Shown: positions 42,418-50,763 of the stretch, piece after piece
Layout: each line of letters begins with the position of its first letter
Position numbering within the stretch: position 1 is the first letter of the stretch
Assembly: GCF_018138145.1 (NCBI RefSeq)
Contig: NZ_CP073104.1
Location: 682,001-746,000 of the forward strand
From: Pseudomonas sp. SCA2728.1_7
GTDB lineage: Bacteria > Pseudomonadota > Gammaproteobacteria > Pseudomonadales > Pseudomonadaceae
Direction: 5' to 3'
DNA length: 64,000 bases
Translations under genes and position numbers: made by a program
Notes under the pieces: generated by a model
Database searches by the model: none
Seen by the model: the letters and a program-made list of their open reading frames with translations, nothing else
Told to the model about the DNA's origin: nothing

Positions 42418-42434
42418 TATTGACGGCATCAATA
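42418..42434 (-). promoter_or_regulatory. LysR-type palindrome upstream of the amidohydrolase
   Basis: TATTGACGGCATCAATA, a perfect 17-base dyad TATTGA-N5-TCAATA holding a T-N11-A core. It uses the same 17-base frame as the cluster operators (TATCGC-N5-GCGATA at 46284) but with A/T in place of C/G at the inner arm and without the downstream CGATT element. It lies 85-101 bases before the amidohydrolase start. Confidence 0.5.
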
Positions 42435-42463
42435 GCTGCGCCAGCGCTTGAATCCGTTAATGC

Positions 42464-42501
42464 AAAACGCCGGACAATCGAAAGATTATCCGGCGTTTTT
42501 T
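42464..42501. terminator. Rho-independent terminator, probably bidirectional
   Basis: Stem AAAACGCCGGA / TCCGGCGTTTT, extended by AATC/GATT around a GAAA loop, followed by TTTTTT on the plus strand. It lies just beyond the stop of the alpha/beta hydrolase gene (minus strand), where it would end that transcript. Confidence 0.75.
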
Positions 42502-42521
42502 ATGGCGTGTTTTTCAGTGGA

Positions 42522-43679
42522 TCAAGCGGTGCGACCGCCGAGGGTTTCAGCAACCCAGTCAGCAATGTATTGCCCGGCATTGATGCTGTTGTCGAAGCTC
42601 GAATGCTGCACACCACCTTCACGTTCGGTGAAGATTTTCAGTTCACATTTTGGACTGTTGACCAGTTGTTCGTAGGTGCGATGCGCCCATTTCAACGGAA
42701 TCTGCGAATCCTGTTCACCATGGGTCACCAGGAACGGCACCTTGATGCGGTCGAGCACGCCGTCGAGGTGGACGTTTTCGGCGATGCTCATGAACTCTTC
42801 GACGTCCTTGGCACCCCAGACCCAGCAGACATGCGCCCAGTAATGCGGTACCGGGAAGCTGCCTTCCTTTTCCAGTCGACGCTTTTGTACATCACGCCAG
42901 TCGTGGTTGGCGCCCCACACGACGCCGCAAGCGAAGCGCGGTTCGAATGCAACTGCACGCGGGCAGTAATAACCGCCCAACGAGACACCTTCGAGTCCAA
43001 TGCGTGCAGCGTCAACGTCGCTTCGGGTTTCCAGCCAATCCACCACACGACTGGCCCAGTGTTCACTGTCGAATCGTGCAGTCAGGCCATGCAGGCGCAG
43101 CGCTTCGCCGGTGCCGGGCTGGTCGATGATCAGCGAAGAGATGCCGCGTTTCGCCAGCCAGGCTGGCAGGCCCACGCGGTATTTCATTTCCTTGGTCGAG
43201 TCCAGGCCGTTGACCTGCACCAGAATCGGCGCCGGCCCCTCGACGCCTTCGGCACGCACCAGCAAGCCGGAAAGATGTTTGCCCTCGTAAGGGATTTCCA
43301 CCCGTTCGCAGTTTTCACGCGACAGTTCGACGCCGCGCTTGAAGGTCTGCAGGAAACGTTGATAGAGCTCAGTGCGGCCCGGCGCACCGTGGGCTTGCAG
43401 GCGCTCGCAGGTCAGATAATAGGTGGCGGCGCGGTTGTATTTTTCGCCAGCCGAGAGCATCCGGCCATTGCCTTCGTCTTCCTCGGCCAGACCGCAAAGC
43501 TTGTCGGCCATTTTCGCCCAGGTTTCGCGAAAGGCGCGGGTTCCGGCTGCGTCCGGCTGCTTGGCCGCCTCTTGCAGCGGGGCGCACATCTCTTCGATTT
43601 CGCCCATGCGGGCGCCCATTTCAATGGCCAGGTCGACAGAGAGATTCCAAACGTAGTTGGTCGGGAAATAGCGAAACAT
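42522..43679 (-). CDS. Alpha/beta hydrolase, C-C-bond hydrolase-like (DHPON hydrolase/FrsA-like)
   Basis: 385 residues. The N-terminal 130 residues are helical, as in 2,6-dihydroxypseudooxynicotine hydrolase and its relatives that cleave C-C bonds next to a carbonyl. The hydrolase core has the nucleophile elbow GVSLGGYYCPRAVAF, VQVNGLDSTKEM (oxyanion region), a probable acid in THGEQDSQIP and the His in GVQHSSFDN. In the setting of a ring-cleavage cluster it could hydrolyse the meta-cleavage product or split a diketone. A copy of the cluster operator lies 92-108 bases upstream. Confidence 0.8.
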   Translation of the reverse strand: MFRYFPTNYVWNLSVDLAIEMGARMGEIEEMCAPLQEAAKQPDAAGTRAFRETWAKMADKLCGLAEEDEGNGRMLSAGEKYNRAATYYLTCERLQAHGAPGRTELYQRFLQTFKRGVELSRENCERVEIPYEGKHLSGLLVRAEGVEGPAPILVQVNGLDSTKEMKYRVGLPAWLAKRGISSLIIDQPGTGEALRLHGLTARFDSEHWASRVVDWLETRSDVDAARIGLEGVSLGGYYCPRAVAFEPRFACGVVWGANHDWRDVQKRRLEKEGSFPVPHYWAHVCWVWGAKDVEEFMSIAENVHLDGVLDRIKVPFLVTHGEQDSQIPLKWAHRTYEQLVNSPKCELKIFTEREGGVQHSSFDNSINAGQYIADWVAETLGGRTA

Positions 43680-43738
43680 GATTATTGTTGTCCTTATGGT
43701 TGCCTTGGCATTCCCAAGGCACGTTAAGGATCACCCGA

Positions 43739-44701
43739 CTAATTGGCCAATCGTGACGGCGGATACGAGGTATCGCGAGATACGATGGGCACGTGTTGCA
43801 GATGCTGGATGGATTCGCTGATGCGTTCGCGCAGCCAGCGGTGCATCGGGTCGCCGTCAACGCTGCGGTGCCACAACATGTACTCGCGCATGACCGGGAT
43901 CTTCACCGGTGGCGGCAGGATGCGCAGCGGCAGATAGTGCGCGTAGAGGTTCGCCAGGCGCTGGTGCATCGTGGCGATGCGCTGCGTGCCGACAATCAGT
44001 TGCGGCAGGGTATTGAAGTCGCTGGTGATCACTTCAATGCGCCGATTGAAGCCGTATTGATTCATGAACCATTCTTCGATGCTCATGTGCCGGGTACGGC
44101 CGAAGCCCACCGAGACATGGCCCATCTGCATGTACTGCTCAAGGGTCAGGGTGTCGCCGACTTGCGTATTGCCTTGCCACACCACGCACACGTGTTCTTC
44201 CTCGAACAGCAGGTGCGAAGGGTGGCCTTCAATGATGTAGCGCTCGGGAACAATCATCAGATCGACCTCGCCACGTACCAGCAACTCGCCGGAATTGTCG
44301 CTTGGGCCAAGCATTTCGAAAGTGATGTTGGGCGCTTGCTGATGAATGTTCTGGATCACTTGGGCGAACAGCACGCTGATCAGATAGTCCGAGGTCACCA
44401 AGCGGAAATGACGCTTGCTGGTGGCCGGGTCGAACACCGGTTTGGCAGTGATTGAGGACTGGATCGTCAGCAGGACTTCACGCACCGGTTTGGCCAGTTC
44501 CGTGGCATAGGGCGTGGGCTGCATCTTGCGTCCGACCTGCACCAGCAGCTCATCCTCGAAGTAGGTACGCAACCGCGCGAGCACGCCGCTGGTGGCGGAT
44601 TGGGTCATGTGCAGGCGTTCGGCAGCGCGGGTGATGTTCTGCTCTTCGAGCAACACATCGAGCGCGACCAGCAGGTTCAGATCCAGATGGTTGAAACGCA
44701 T
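43739..44701 (-). CDS. LysR-family regulator 2 (NodD/FdeR-like)
   Basis: 320 residues from the ATG at 44701 (MRFNHLDLNLLVALDVLLEE). The in-frame start 17 codons upstream is rejected because the family starts here. Winged helix: NITRAAERLHMTQSATSGVL. The effector domain has FRLVTSDYLISVLFAQVI. It is divergent from the dioxygenase operon with an operator copy between them, the classic LysR arrangement, so it is the best candidate activator of the 44959-58941 operon. Like FdeR and NodD it may respond to a flavonoid or another aromatic; that is inference. Confidence 0.9.
   Translation of the reverse strand: MRFNHLDLNLLVALDVLLEEQNITRAAERLHMTQSATSGVLARLRTYFEDELLVQVGRKMQPTPYATELAKPVREVLLTIQSSITAKPVFDPATSKRHFRLVTSDYLISVLFAQVIQNIHQQAPNITFEMLGPSDNSGELLVRGEVDLMIVPERYIIEGHPSHLLFEEEHVCVVWQGNTQVGDTLTLEQYMQMGHVSVGFGRTRHMSIEEWFMNQYGFNRRIEVITSDFNTLPQLIVGTQRIATMHQRLANLYAHYLPLRILPPPVKIPVMREYMLWHRSVDGDPMHRWLRERISESIQHLQHVPIVSRDTSYPPSRLAN
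43745..43787 (-). promoter_or_regulatory. Catabolic-cluster operator, copy B (upstream of the hydrolase)
   Basis: Read on the minus strand from 43787: CATCGTATCTCGCGATA, then CCTCGTATCC, then CGATTGGCC. The CGATT element starts 34 bases after the core start, as in the other copies. The segment shares GCGATACCTC and CGATTGGC with copy A. It lies inside the 3' end of the LysR 2 gene and 66-108 bases before the hydrolase start. Confidence 0.6.
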
Positions 44702-44776
44702 GGGCAGGTCCGTTTTTGTATTTATTTTCGCAATACATTCGAACGAATCCATTGGCGCGTCAACCTTCGTCGCAGG

Positions 44777-44820
44777 TATCGCGTTTGCCGATAGGTCGCA
44801 TCCCGACTCGCGATTAGTCA
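44777..44820 (+). promoter_or_regulatory. Catabolic-cluster operator, copy C (between LysR 2 and the dioxygenase)
   Basis: TATCGCGTTTGCCGATA at 44777-44793, then TCGCATCC, then ACTCGCGATTAGTCA ending at 44820. It matches copy D (46284-46327) at 37 of 44 positions by my alignment. The CGATT element is again 34 bases from the core start. The core lies 76-92 bases from the LysR 2 start and about 166-182 bases from the dioxygenase start. Confidence 0.75.
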
Positions 44821-44958
44821 GCTGTCAGCCCTTGCGCCAATCTTCGCCGCAGTCGGCCCTGCTGCCGACACCACCACCGGTTTCCAGTCAGGCCTGGCGC
44901 GCTGCAAGGCGTCCATGGCGACAGTCACCGGATCATAATTTCAATGGAGTGGTAAGCC

Positions 44959-45900
44959 ATGAACATCATTGGCCTTGATGCCCTGATTTTTGGCGTCGAT
45001 GACATTCAAGCCTGCACCGATTGCCTGCGCGACTACGGCCTTGCGCCGGTCGGCGTAGACAGCAAAGGCGGGCGTTTCGAAGCGCTGGACGGCACTGCCG
45101 TGATTATCCGCCGAGCCGACGATCCTGACTTGCCGGCGGCGATCGGTCCGGCGCCGTCGATTCGCGAGACGGTCTACGGGGTCGCTGCGATCAGCGATCT
45201 GGATGCCATCGAAGATGAGCTGGCCCGTGATCGTAGTGTCAGTCGTGATCAACACGGCGTGCTGCACAGCGTTGACGACATGGGTTTCGCTATCGCTTTT
45301 CAGGTCACTGTACGCAAGCCTTACAGCGCACCGGATGACCTGACCAACGCCGCCGGCCATGCGCCACAGCGGCCGCTTAACCAGCCGGGCATTACCCTTG
45401 ATATGGGCGCTGTGCCGCGCACTTTGTCGCACGTGGTGTATTTCGTACCCGATGCGGCGAAAGCGGAAGCCTTTTACGCCGAGCGTCTGGGTTTTCGCAC
45501 CACCGACACCTTCATTGGCGCCGGGCCGTTCATGCGCCCGGCCGGCTCTGACGATCACCATTGCCTGTTCATGATCCAGACCCCGCCGCACATGAAAGGC
45601 TGCGAACACTTCACCTTCCACATGGGCAGTGGCACCGAAGTGCTGCTGGCCGGGACGCGGTTCGAGCAAAAAGGCTGGACCAGTTTCTGGGGGCCGGGCC
45701 GTCACCTGTTTGGCTCCAACTGGTTCTGGTACTTCAACAGTCCATTGGGCTGCCACATCGAATATGACGCCGATATGGACAAGCACGATGACGCCTGGGA
45801 GGCCCGTCGCGCGCCGCTGTCGGCGGATAACTCGCAGTTGTTCCTGTTTACCGCGAAAGAAAAATGGGCCCCGGGCGGTCCGCCGCCAAAACTCGGTTGA
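44959..45900 (+). CDS. VOC-superfamily extradiol (meta-cleavage) ring dioxygenase
   Basis: 313 residues with two vicinal-oxygen-chelate modules. The C-terminal one carries the likely iron ligands: His158 in LSHVVYFVPDA, a His of CEHFTFHMG at 217 or 221, and Glu268 in GCHIEYDAD. This is the 2-His-1-Glu set of type I extradiol dioxygenases. It would open a catechol-like ring next to a hydroxyl. It is the first gene of a long operon, 13 bp before a small Rieske protein. In the fde naringenin operon of Herbaspirillum a dioxygenase (FdeC) cleaves the hydroxylated A ring; this gene holds the equivalent place. Confidence 0.85.
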   Translation: MNIIGLDALIFGVDDIQACTDCLRDYGLAPVGVDSKGGRFEALDGTAVIIRRADDPDLPAAIGPAPSIRETVYGVAAISDLDAIEDELARDRSVSRDQHGVLHSVDDMGFAIAFQVTVRKPYSAPDDLTNAAGHAPQRPLNQPGITLDMGAVPRTLSHVVYFVPDAAKAEAFYAERLGFRTTDTFIGAGPFMRPAGSDDHHCLFMIQTPPHMKGCEHFTFHMGSGTEVLLAGTRFEQKGWTSFWGPGRHLFGSNWFWYFNSPLGCHIEYDADMDKHDDAWEARRAPLSADNSQLFLFTAKEKWAPGGPPPKLG

Positions 45901-45913
45901 GGCCGCGCTGATC

Positions 45914-46276
45914 ATGAGCGCTATTGCGCAGCCACTGTGTCGGCTGGACGAACTGGAGGAGGGCCGGGCGCGCGGATTCGATCCGTTGGCGCAGGGCCGC
46001 GACAGCGTATTTGCCCTGCGTCATCGCAATCAGGTGCGGGTCTATCGCAACCGTTGTCCGCATCTGGACGTGCGCCTGGAGTATCGCAAGGATCGGTTCC
46101 TGTCCGCCGATGGCCAGTTGATCGTCTGTTACGCCCACGGTGCGCAATTTCTGCCGGCGACCGGCGAGTGCATCTACGGCCCATGCCTGGGCCAGACGCT
46201 GGAGGCGCTGCCGACCTACGAGAAGGACGGCTGGCTGCTGGTGCGAATGCCTGAAGGGTTGCCGCAGCCGGGATAA
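45914..46276 (+). CDS. Small Rieske [2Fe-2S] ferredoxin-like protein
   Basis: 120 residues consisting only of a Rieske domain. Cluster ligands are Cys48-x-His50 in NRCPHLDVRLEY and Cys72-x2-His75 in VCYAHGAQFLPATG. Starts at 45914 (MSAIAQPLCRLDELEEGR). There is no oxygenase alpha or beta subunit next to it. It sits between the dioxygenase and the flavin hydroxylase and may reduce or reactivate the dioxygenase iron, as suggested for ferredoxins in meta-pathway operons. Confidence 0.85.
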   Translation: MSAIAQPLCRLDELEEGRARGFDPLAQGRDSVFALRHRNQVRVYRNRCPHLDVRLEYRKDRFLSADGQLIVCYAHGAQFLPATGECIYGPCLGQTLEALPTYEKDGWLLVRMPEGLPQPG

Positions 46277-46283
46277 ATCGAGG

Positions 46284-46327
46284 TATCGCGTACGGCGATA
46301 CATCGCATCCTTACTCGCGATTAGTCA
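46284..46327 (+). promoter_or_regulatory. Catabolic-cluster operator, copy D (upstream of the FAD hydroxylase)
   Basis: TATCGCGTACGGCGATA at 46284-46300 is a perfect TATCGC-N5-GCGATA dyad. It is followed by TCGCATCC and ACTCGCGATTAGTCA to 46327, which also gives a second wider dyad ATCGC-N10-GCGAT. It lies 84-127 bases before the hydroxylase start, within the otherwise tight operon, so it marks an internal LysR-dependent promoter. Confidence 0.75.
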
Positions 46328-46410
46328 AATCCCTGCTTTGCCGGGAAGCTTCATCCAACGATGCCGTGCCCGACGCAGCATCGATCACAAGAATAAAAAG
46401 AGAGAACACC

Positions 46411-47547
46411 ATGAGTGCAGTGAACAACGTTCTGATCGTGGGCGGTGGTATCGGCGGCTTGTGTGCGGCCATCGCCTTGCGGCGTAAAGGTATCGAGGTC
46501 GACCTGATCGAGCTCAAGTCCGAATGGACAGTCTACGGCGTCGGGATTATTCAGCAGAGCAACGTCGTCCGTGAGATGGCCAAGCTGGGCGTTCTCGACG
46601 GTTATCTCGATGCCGCTTATGCCTTCGAAGACGTCGCTATCTACGGCCCGGGCGGGCAGCAACTGGCGCGCATTCCGGGTCAGCGACTGGCCGGCCCGCA
46701 GTATCCTGCCAACGTCGGTATTTCCCGCCTGGCACTGCACAAAGTCCTCAGCGAAACCGCGCTGCAGCTCGGTGCCAACGTCCGTTTGGGCTTGAGTGTG
46801 GAAACGCTGGACGACAACGGCGCAGAGGTCGACGTGTTGTTTACCGACGGCAATCGCGGCCACTACGACCTGGTGGTCGGTGCCGACGGACTGTTCTCGA
46901 AAGTGCGCAGCCTGGTCTTCGGCGATGCCTACACCCCGCGTTTCACGGGCCAATCGGTGTGGCGCTACAACTTTCCCCGCGCACCACAGATCGATCATCT
47001 GGCCAACTATCAAAGCGCTGACGGCAACGCCGGTCTGGTGCCGCTGGCCGGCGATTTGATGTACCTGTTTCTGACGTCTCACGAACCGTCCAATCCGTGG
47101 ATGGATCCTGCCGATCTGGCTGCGCAGATGCGCCAGCGCCTGCAAGGCTTTACCGGGCTGATCGGCGAGCTGCGTGAGCAAATCACCGACAACAGCCAGG
47201 TCGTCTACAAGCCGATGGAAGTGGTGTTCGTCGATGAGCCGTGGCATCGCGGACGCGTCCTGCTGATCGGCGATGCGGCCCACGCCACCACGCCGCACCT
47301 CGGTCAAGGCGCCGGCATGGCCATCGAAGACGCGATTGTGCTCAGCGAAGAACTGACTCGCGAGCAGTCCGCCGCCAGCAGCGTCGAGCAGCAGTTGCAG
47401 CGCTTCATGGCGCGGCGCTTCGAACGTTGCAAATACATCAGCGAAAGCTCGGTGCTGGCCGGCGACAAGGAAATGCAACACGACCGCGCCTTCGATCGCA
47501 TTGGCCTGGTCAAGCAAATGCTCGCGCGCACTGCCGAGCCAATCTGA
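46411..47547 (+). CDS. FAD-dependent aromatic monooxygenase (hydroxylase)
   Basis: 378 residues of the p-hydroxybenzoate-hydroxylase-like class A flavoprotein family. FAD-binding VLIVGGGIGGLCAAIALRR is at the N-terminus, the DG motif YDLVVGADGLFSKVRS in the middle, and GRVLLIGDAAHATTPHLGQG near residues 285-305. Starts at 46411 behind AGAGA; an upstream in-frame ATG at 46366 lacks a site. It would hydroxylate a phenolic ring with NAD(P)H. Paired with the extradiol dioxygenase this gives hydroxylation then ring cleavage. FdeE, which adds an 8-hydroxyl to naringenin, is the comparison I have in mind. Confidence 0.88.
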   Translation: MSAVNNVLIVGGGIGGLCAAIALRRKGIEVDLIELKSEWTVYGVGIIQQSNVVREMAKLGVLDGYLDAAYAFEDVAIYGPGGQQLARIPGQRLAGPQYPANVGISRLALHKVLSETALQLGANVRLGLSVETLDDNGAEVDVLFTDGNRGHYDLVVGADGLFSKVRSLVFGDAYTPRFTGQSVWRYNFPRAPQIDHLANYQSADGNAGLVPLAGDLMYLFLTSHEPSNPWMDPADLAAQMRQRLQGFTGLIGELREQITDNSQVVYKPMEVVFVDEPWHRGRVLLIGDAAHATTPHLGQGAGMAIEDAIVLSEELTREQSAASSVEQQLQRFMARRFERCKYISESSVLAGDKEMQHDRAFDRIGLVKQMLARTAEPI

Positions 47548-47604
47548 GCCCCACCTGCGACTCATCCACAGCAGTTACCACTATAAAAACAAGAGGTTAA
47601 CGCG

Positions 47605-49302
47605 ATGGTTAGTTCTACGACTGCGGCGCTCACGCGTCGCCCGGTCTGCTCGTCTGCACCCTTTGGTTTGAGCGTTGCTGCGCTGCTGGTGCTGTGCAGC
47701 CAGGCCGCTCACGCTTTCGACATCGATACCGGCAACCCGGACTTCAAGCTGCGCTGGGACAACACGATCAAGTACAGCGCTGCCTGGCGCACGCAGAATC
47801 CGAGCAGCAAATTGACCGAGGGGCAGGTAGCGCTCAATCAGGACGATGGCGATCGTGCGTTCAAAAAAGGCCTGATCTCCAATCGCACCGATATCCTCTC
47901 GGAGCTGGATCTGTCGTTTCAGGATTTCGGCGCACGTTTGAGCGGTGCAGCGTGGTACGACAGCGAGTACCAGGGCAACAACGACAATAATGATCCAAGC
48001 CGCGCCAACGCGCGTTCGGTGGGCTACGACGAGTTCACCGATGACACCCGTCATTTGCACGGTGGCGACGGCGAAATCCTCGACGCGTTCGTCTACTGGA
48101 ACGGTGAACTGGCCGACCGTGCAACGTCGGTGCGCGCCGGCCGTCATGGCCTGATCTGGGGCGAAAGCCTGTTCTTCGGCGCCAACGGTATTGCCGGTGG
48201 CATGGCCCCGGTTGACGTGGTCAAGGCGCAGTCGGTGCCTAACACGCAGTTCAAGGAAATCACCCGTCCGGTCAATCAACTGTCTGGCACCTTCCAACTG
48301 ACGGACGACGTATCGCTCGGTGCCTACTACCAACTCGAATGGGAAGAAACCCGACTGCCCGCCGCTGGCAGTTATTTCTCCACCAGCGACACCATTGGCG
48401 AAGGCAATGAGCGCTTGATCGTCGGTGCGCCGTTTCCAGCATTTCTTGGCGGCAACCCGGCCAGTCCTGCCGCGTTTTTCCACGGCAATGACAAGGAAGC
48501 GCGCAGTTCGGGGCAGGGCGGTCTGCAACTGAAATACAGCGCTGAGACCGTCGAATACGGCCTCTACGCCATTCAGTACCACGACAAGACGCCCAAGCTG
48601 TACCTCAGACCTTCCACTGGCGCACCGAACTTCAGCACGGGCCAAATCGGCGATTACTACTGGGTTTACCCGGAAGACATCCGCGCGCTGGGCGCCAGTT
48701 TCTCCACCACAGTCGATGCCTACAGCTTTGCCGGTGAAGCCTCGATGCGCTGGAACATGCCGCTGGTGTCCAACGGCGTCACGGTGCTACCTGGGGTTGC
48801 TGCCGATAACGATGACGATGCGCTTTATGCCGTCGGGCGCACCGCGCACATCAACCTCAACGTGATCGCTTCGTTCGGGCCGAACTTCATCGCCAAGGAG
48901 TCCGGATTCGTCGGTGAGGTCGCCTGGAACCGTCTGCTCAGCGTCACGAAAAACCGTGCCGCACTAGACCCCAACGCCACCGATGACGGTCTCGGCTTCA
49001 AGATGGTTTACACCCCGACTTATCGGCAGTTTTTCCCCGGCGTGGATATCAGCATTCCGGTTGGCATGAGCTATTTCCCGCTGGGCAAATCGGCGGTTGT
49101 CAGTTCGTTCGGCGCGGATAACGGCGGTGACATGAATATCGGTATTACCGCGACCTACCTCGACCGTGTGACCGCCGGCCTGACGTACACGCATTACTAC
49201 GGCCCCGAGAACACCAACCTCAACGCGGCCAGCCAATTCAATTTCCAGCAATCGCTGAAAGATCGGGATTACCTGGCTTTCTCCGTCAAGACCACGTTTT
49301 AA
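47605..49302 (+). CDS. DUF1302 outer-membrane protein
   Basis: 565 residues with a signal peptide of about 38 residues (LLVLCSQAAHA before FDIDTGNPDFKLRWD), then a beta-rich sequence ending in the aromatic YLAFSVKTTF typical of a barrel. DUF1302 proteins are encoded with DUF1329 proteins in many Gammaproteobacteria and are thought to be outer-membrane channels for hydrophobic compounds; the function is not settled. It is 57 bp after the hydroxylase, with AGAGG before the ATG. Confidence 0.85.
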   Translation: MVSSTTAALTRRPVCSSAPFGLSVAALLVLCSQAAHAFDIDTGNPDFKLRWDNTIKYSAAWRTQNPSSKLTEGQVALNQDDGDRAFKKGLISNRTDILSELDLSFQDFGARLSGAAWYDSEYQGNNDNNDPSRANARSVGYDEFTDDTRHLHGGDGEILDAFVYWNGELADRATSVRAGRHGLIWGESLFFGANGIAGGMAPVDVVKAQSVPNTQFKEITRPVNQLSGTFQLTDDVSLGAYYQLEWEETRLPAAGSYFSTSDTIGEGNERLIVGAPFPAFLGGNPASPAAFFHGNDKEARSSGQGGLQLKYSAETVEYGLYAIQYHDKTPKLYLRPSTGAPNFSTGQIGDYYWVYPEDIRALGASFSTTVDAYSFAGEASMRWNMPLVSNGVTVLPGVAADNDDDALYAVGRTAHINLNVIASFGPNFIAKESGFVGEVAWNRLLSVTKNRAALDPNATDDGLGFKMVYTPTYRQFFPGVDISIPVGMSYFPLGKSAVVSSFGADNGGDMNIGITATYLDRVTAGLTYTHYYGPENTNLNAASQFNFQQSLKDRDYLAFSVKTTF

Positions 49303-49314
49303 GAGGACTTGCGC

Positions 49315-50703
49315 ATGACCTATAACAACAAAAATGCCGCGTTCACACTCAAAGCCTTGTGCTTTGCGTTGCTCGCAAGCCTGGCGGTATTGAGTCACGG
49401 TGCCGCAGCAGCCACGGCTGACGAAGCGGCGAAATTGAACAAGTCACTGACGCCTTTCGGTGCCGAGCGCGCCGGCAATGCCGACGGTTCGATTCCAGCC
49501 TGGGATGGCGGCTACACCAAGGTCGATCCGGCCTTCAAGGAGGGCGGCAAACGCAGCGATCCGTTTGCGGCCGACAAGCCGCTGTTCAGCATCACCTCAA
49601 AGAATCTGGCGCAATACGCCACCAAGCTCAGCGATGGCACCAAGGAGATGTTCAAGCGATTTCCTGACACCTATCGCATCGACGTCTATCCGACCCGTCG
49701 CTCGGCCGCTGCGCCGCAATGGGTGTACGACAACACCCTGAAAAATGCCACCCGCGCCAAGCTGGTCGAGAGCAGCGCTGGACCGGTGCCCGAAGGCGCG
49801 TTTGGCGGTATTCCATTCCCGATCCCGCATAACGGCGCCGAAGCCATGTGGAACCACATCCTCAACTGGCGCGGCACGTCACTGGCCATGCACTTTCGCC
49901 ATTACCTGATGACCGCAGACGGCAAACAGGTGATGACCACCGACGGCCAGGCGATCCAGGACATGCCGTATTACTACCAGGACGGCACGCCGGAAAGCTT
50001 CGCCGGTGATTACTGGCTGTTCCGTCTGCTTAACGTCGGCCCACCGTTGCGTGCCGGTGAGCAGATCATGGGGCGCACCAATATCAACGGCGACAAGTCC
50101 CAGGCTCACGTCTATCTGACCGGCCAGCGCCGCGTGCGCAAGTTGCCGAATGCCTGCTGCGACACACCGACGCCGGCCACCGCCGGGGTGATGTCGTTCG
50201 ATGAGTTGAGCGTGTTCCAGGGACGCATTGATCGCTTCGACTGGAAACTGGTCGGCAAGCAGGAAATGTACATCCCCTACAACACCAACAAAGTCCTGAC
50301 CGCCGGCAAGCCGGAAGATTTGTTCCTGGCCCATCACATGAATCCCGATTACGTGCGCTGGGAGTTGCATCGCGTGTGGGTGGTAGACGCCGAACTCGCG
50401 CCGGGCAAGCGTCACCAGTTGCCGAAGGGCCGCTACTACCTCGACGAAGATACTTGGCAAGCCATGCTCGGCGATCGCTGGGACGCCAACGGCCAACTCG
50501 CCAAAACCTTGTGGTCGCTGCCAGCCGTGCTGCCGGATCTGCCAGCGCAAGCGCAGCTGTCTTCGGGTTTCTACGACCTGACCTCCGGCGCCTGGTTTAT
50601 CCAGAACGTCTACACCGGTCTGCCTGAGCAATACGGCGTGGTCGATCGCTACAAGGCATCGGAATTCTCGCCGGCGGCGATGGCGGGTGCCGGGGTTCGT
50701 TGA
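49315..50703 (+). CDS. DUF1329 periplasmic (LolB-like) protein
   Basis: 462 residues. Signal peptide about 1-33 (LASLAVLSHGAAAA), then LNKSLTPFGAERAGNADGSI, the start of the DUF1329 domain, whose fold resembles lipoprotein- or lipid-binding proteins. The ATG at 49315 has GAGGA 7 bases upstream, and a TTG two codons earlier is less likely. The gene lies 12 bp after DUF1302. Probably a periplasmic carrier working with the barrel and the RND pump. Confidence 0.85.
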   Translation: MTYNNKNAAFTLKALCFALLASLAVLSHGAAAATADEAAKLNKSLTPFGAERAGNADGSIPAWDGGYTKVDPAFKEGGKRSDPFAADKPLFSITSKNLAQYATKLSDGTKEMFKRFPDTYRIDVYPTRRSAAAPQWVYDNTLKNATRAKLVESSAGPVPEGAFGGIPFPIPHNGAEAMWNHILNWRGTSLAMHFRHYLMTADGKQVMTTDGQAIQDMPYYYQDGTPESFAGDYWLFRLLNVGPPLRAGEQIMGRTNINGDKSQAHVYLTGQRRVRKLPNACCDTPTPATAGVMSFDELSVFQGRIDRFDWKLVGKQEMYIPYNTNKVLTAGKPEDLFLAHHMNPDYVRWELHRVWVVDAELAPGKRHQLPKGRYYLDEDTWQAMLGDRWDANGQLAKTLWSLPAVLPDLPAQAQLSSGFYDLTSGAWFIQNVYTGLPEQYGVVDRYKASEFSPAAMAGAGVR

Positions 50704-50763
50704 ATCGGGCCGGATCGCCACACGCTGTGGCGATCCGGTTTCACAGGTGGTTTCGAGGTCGGT

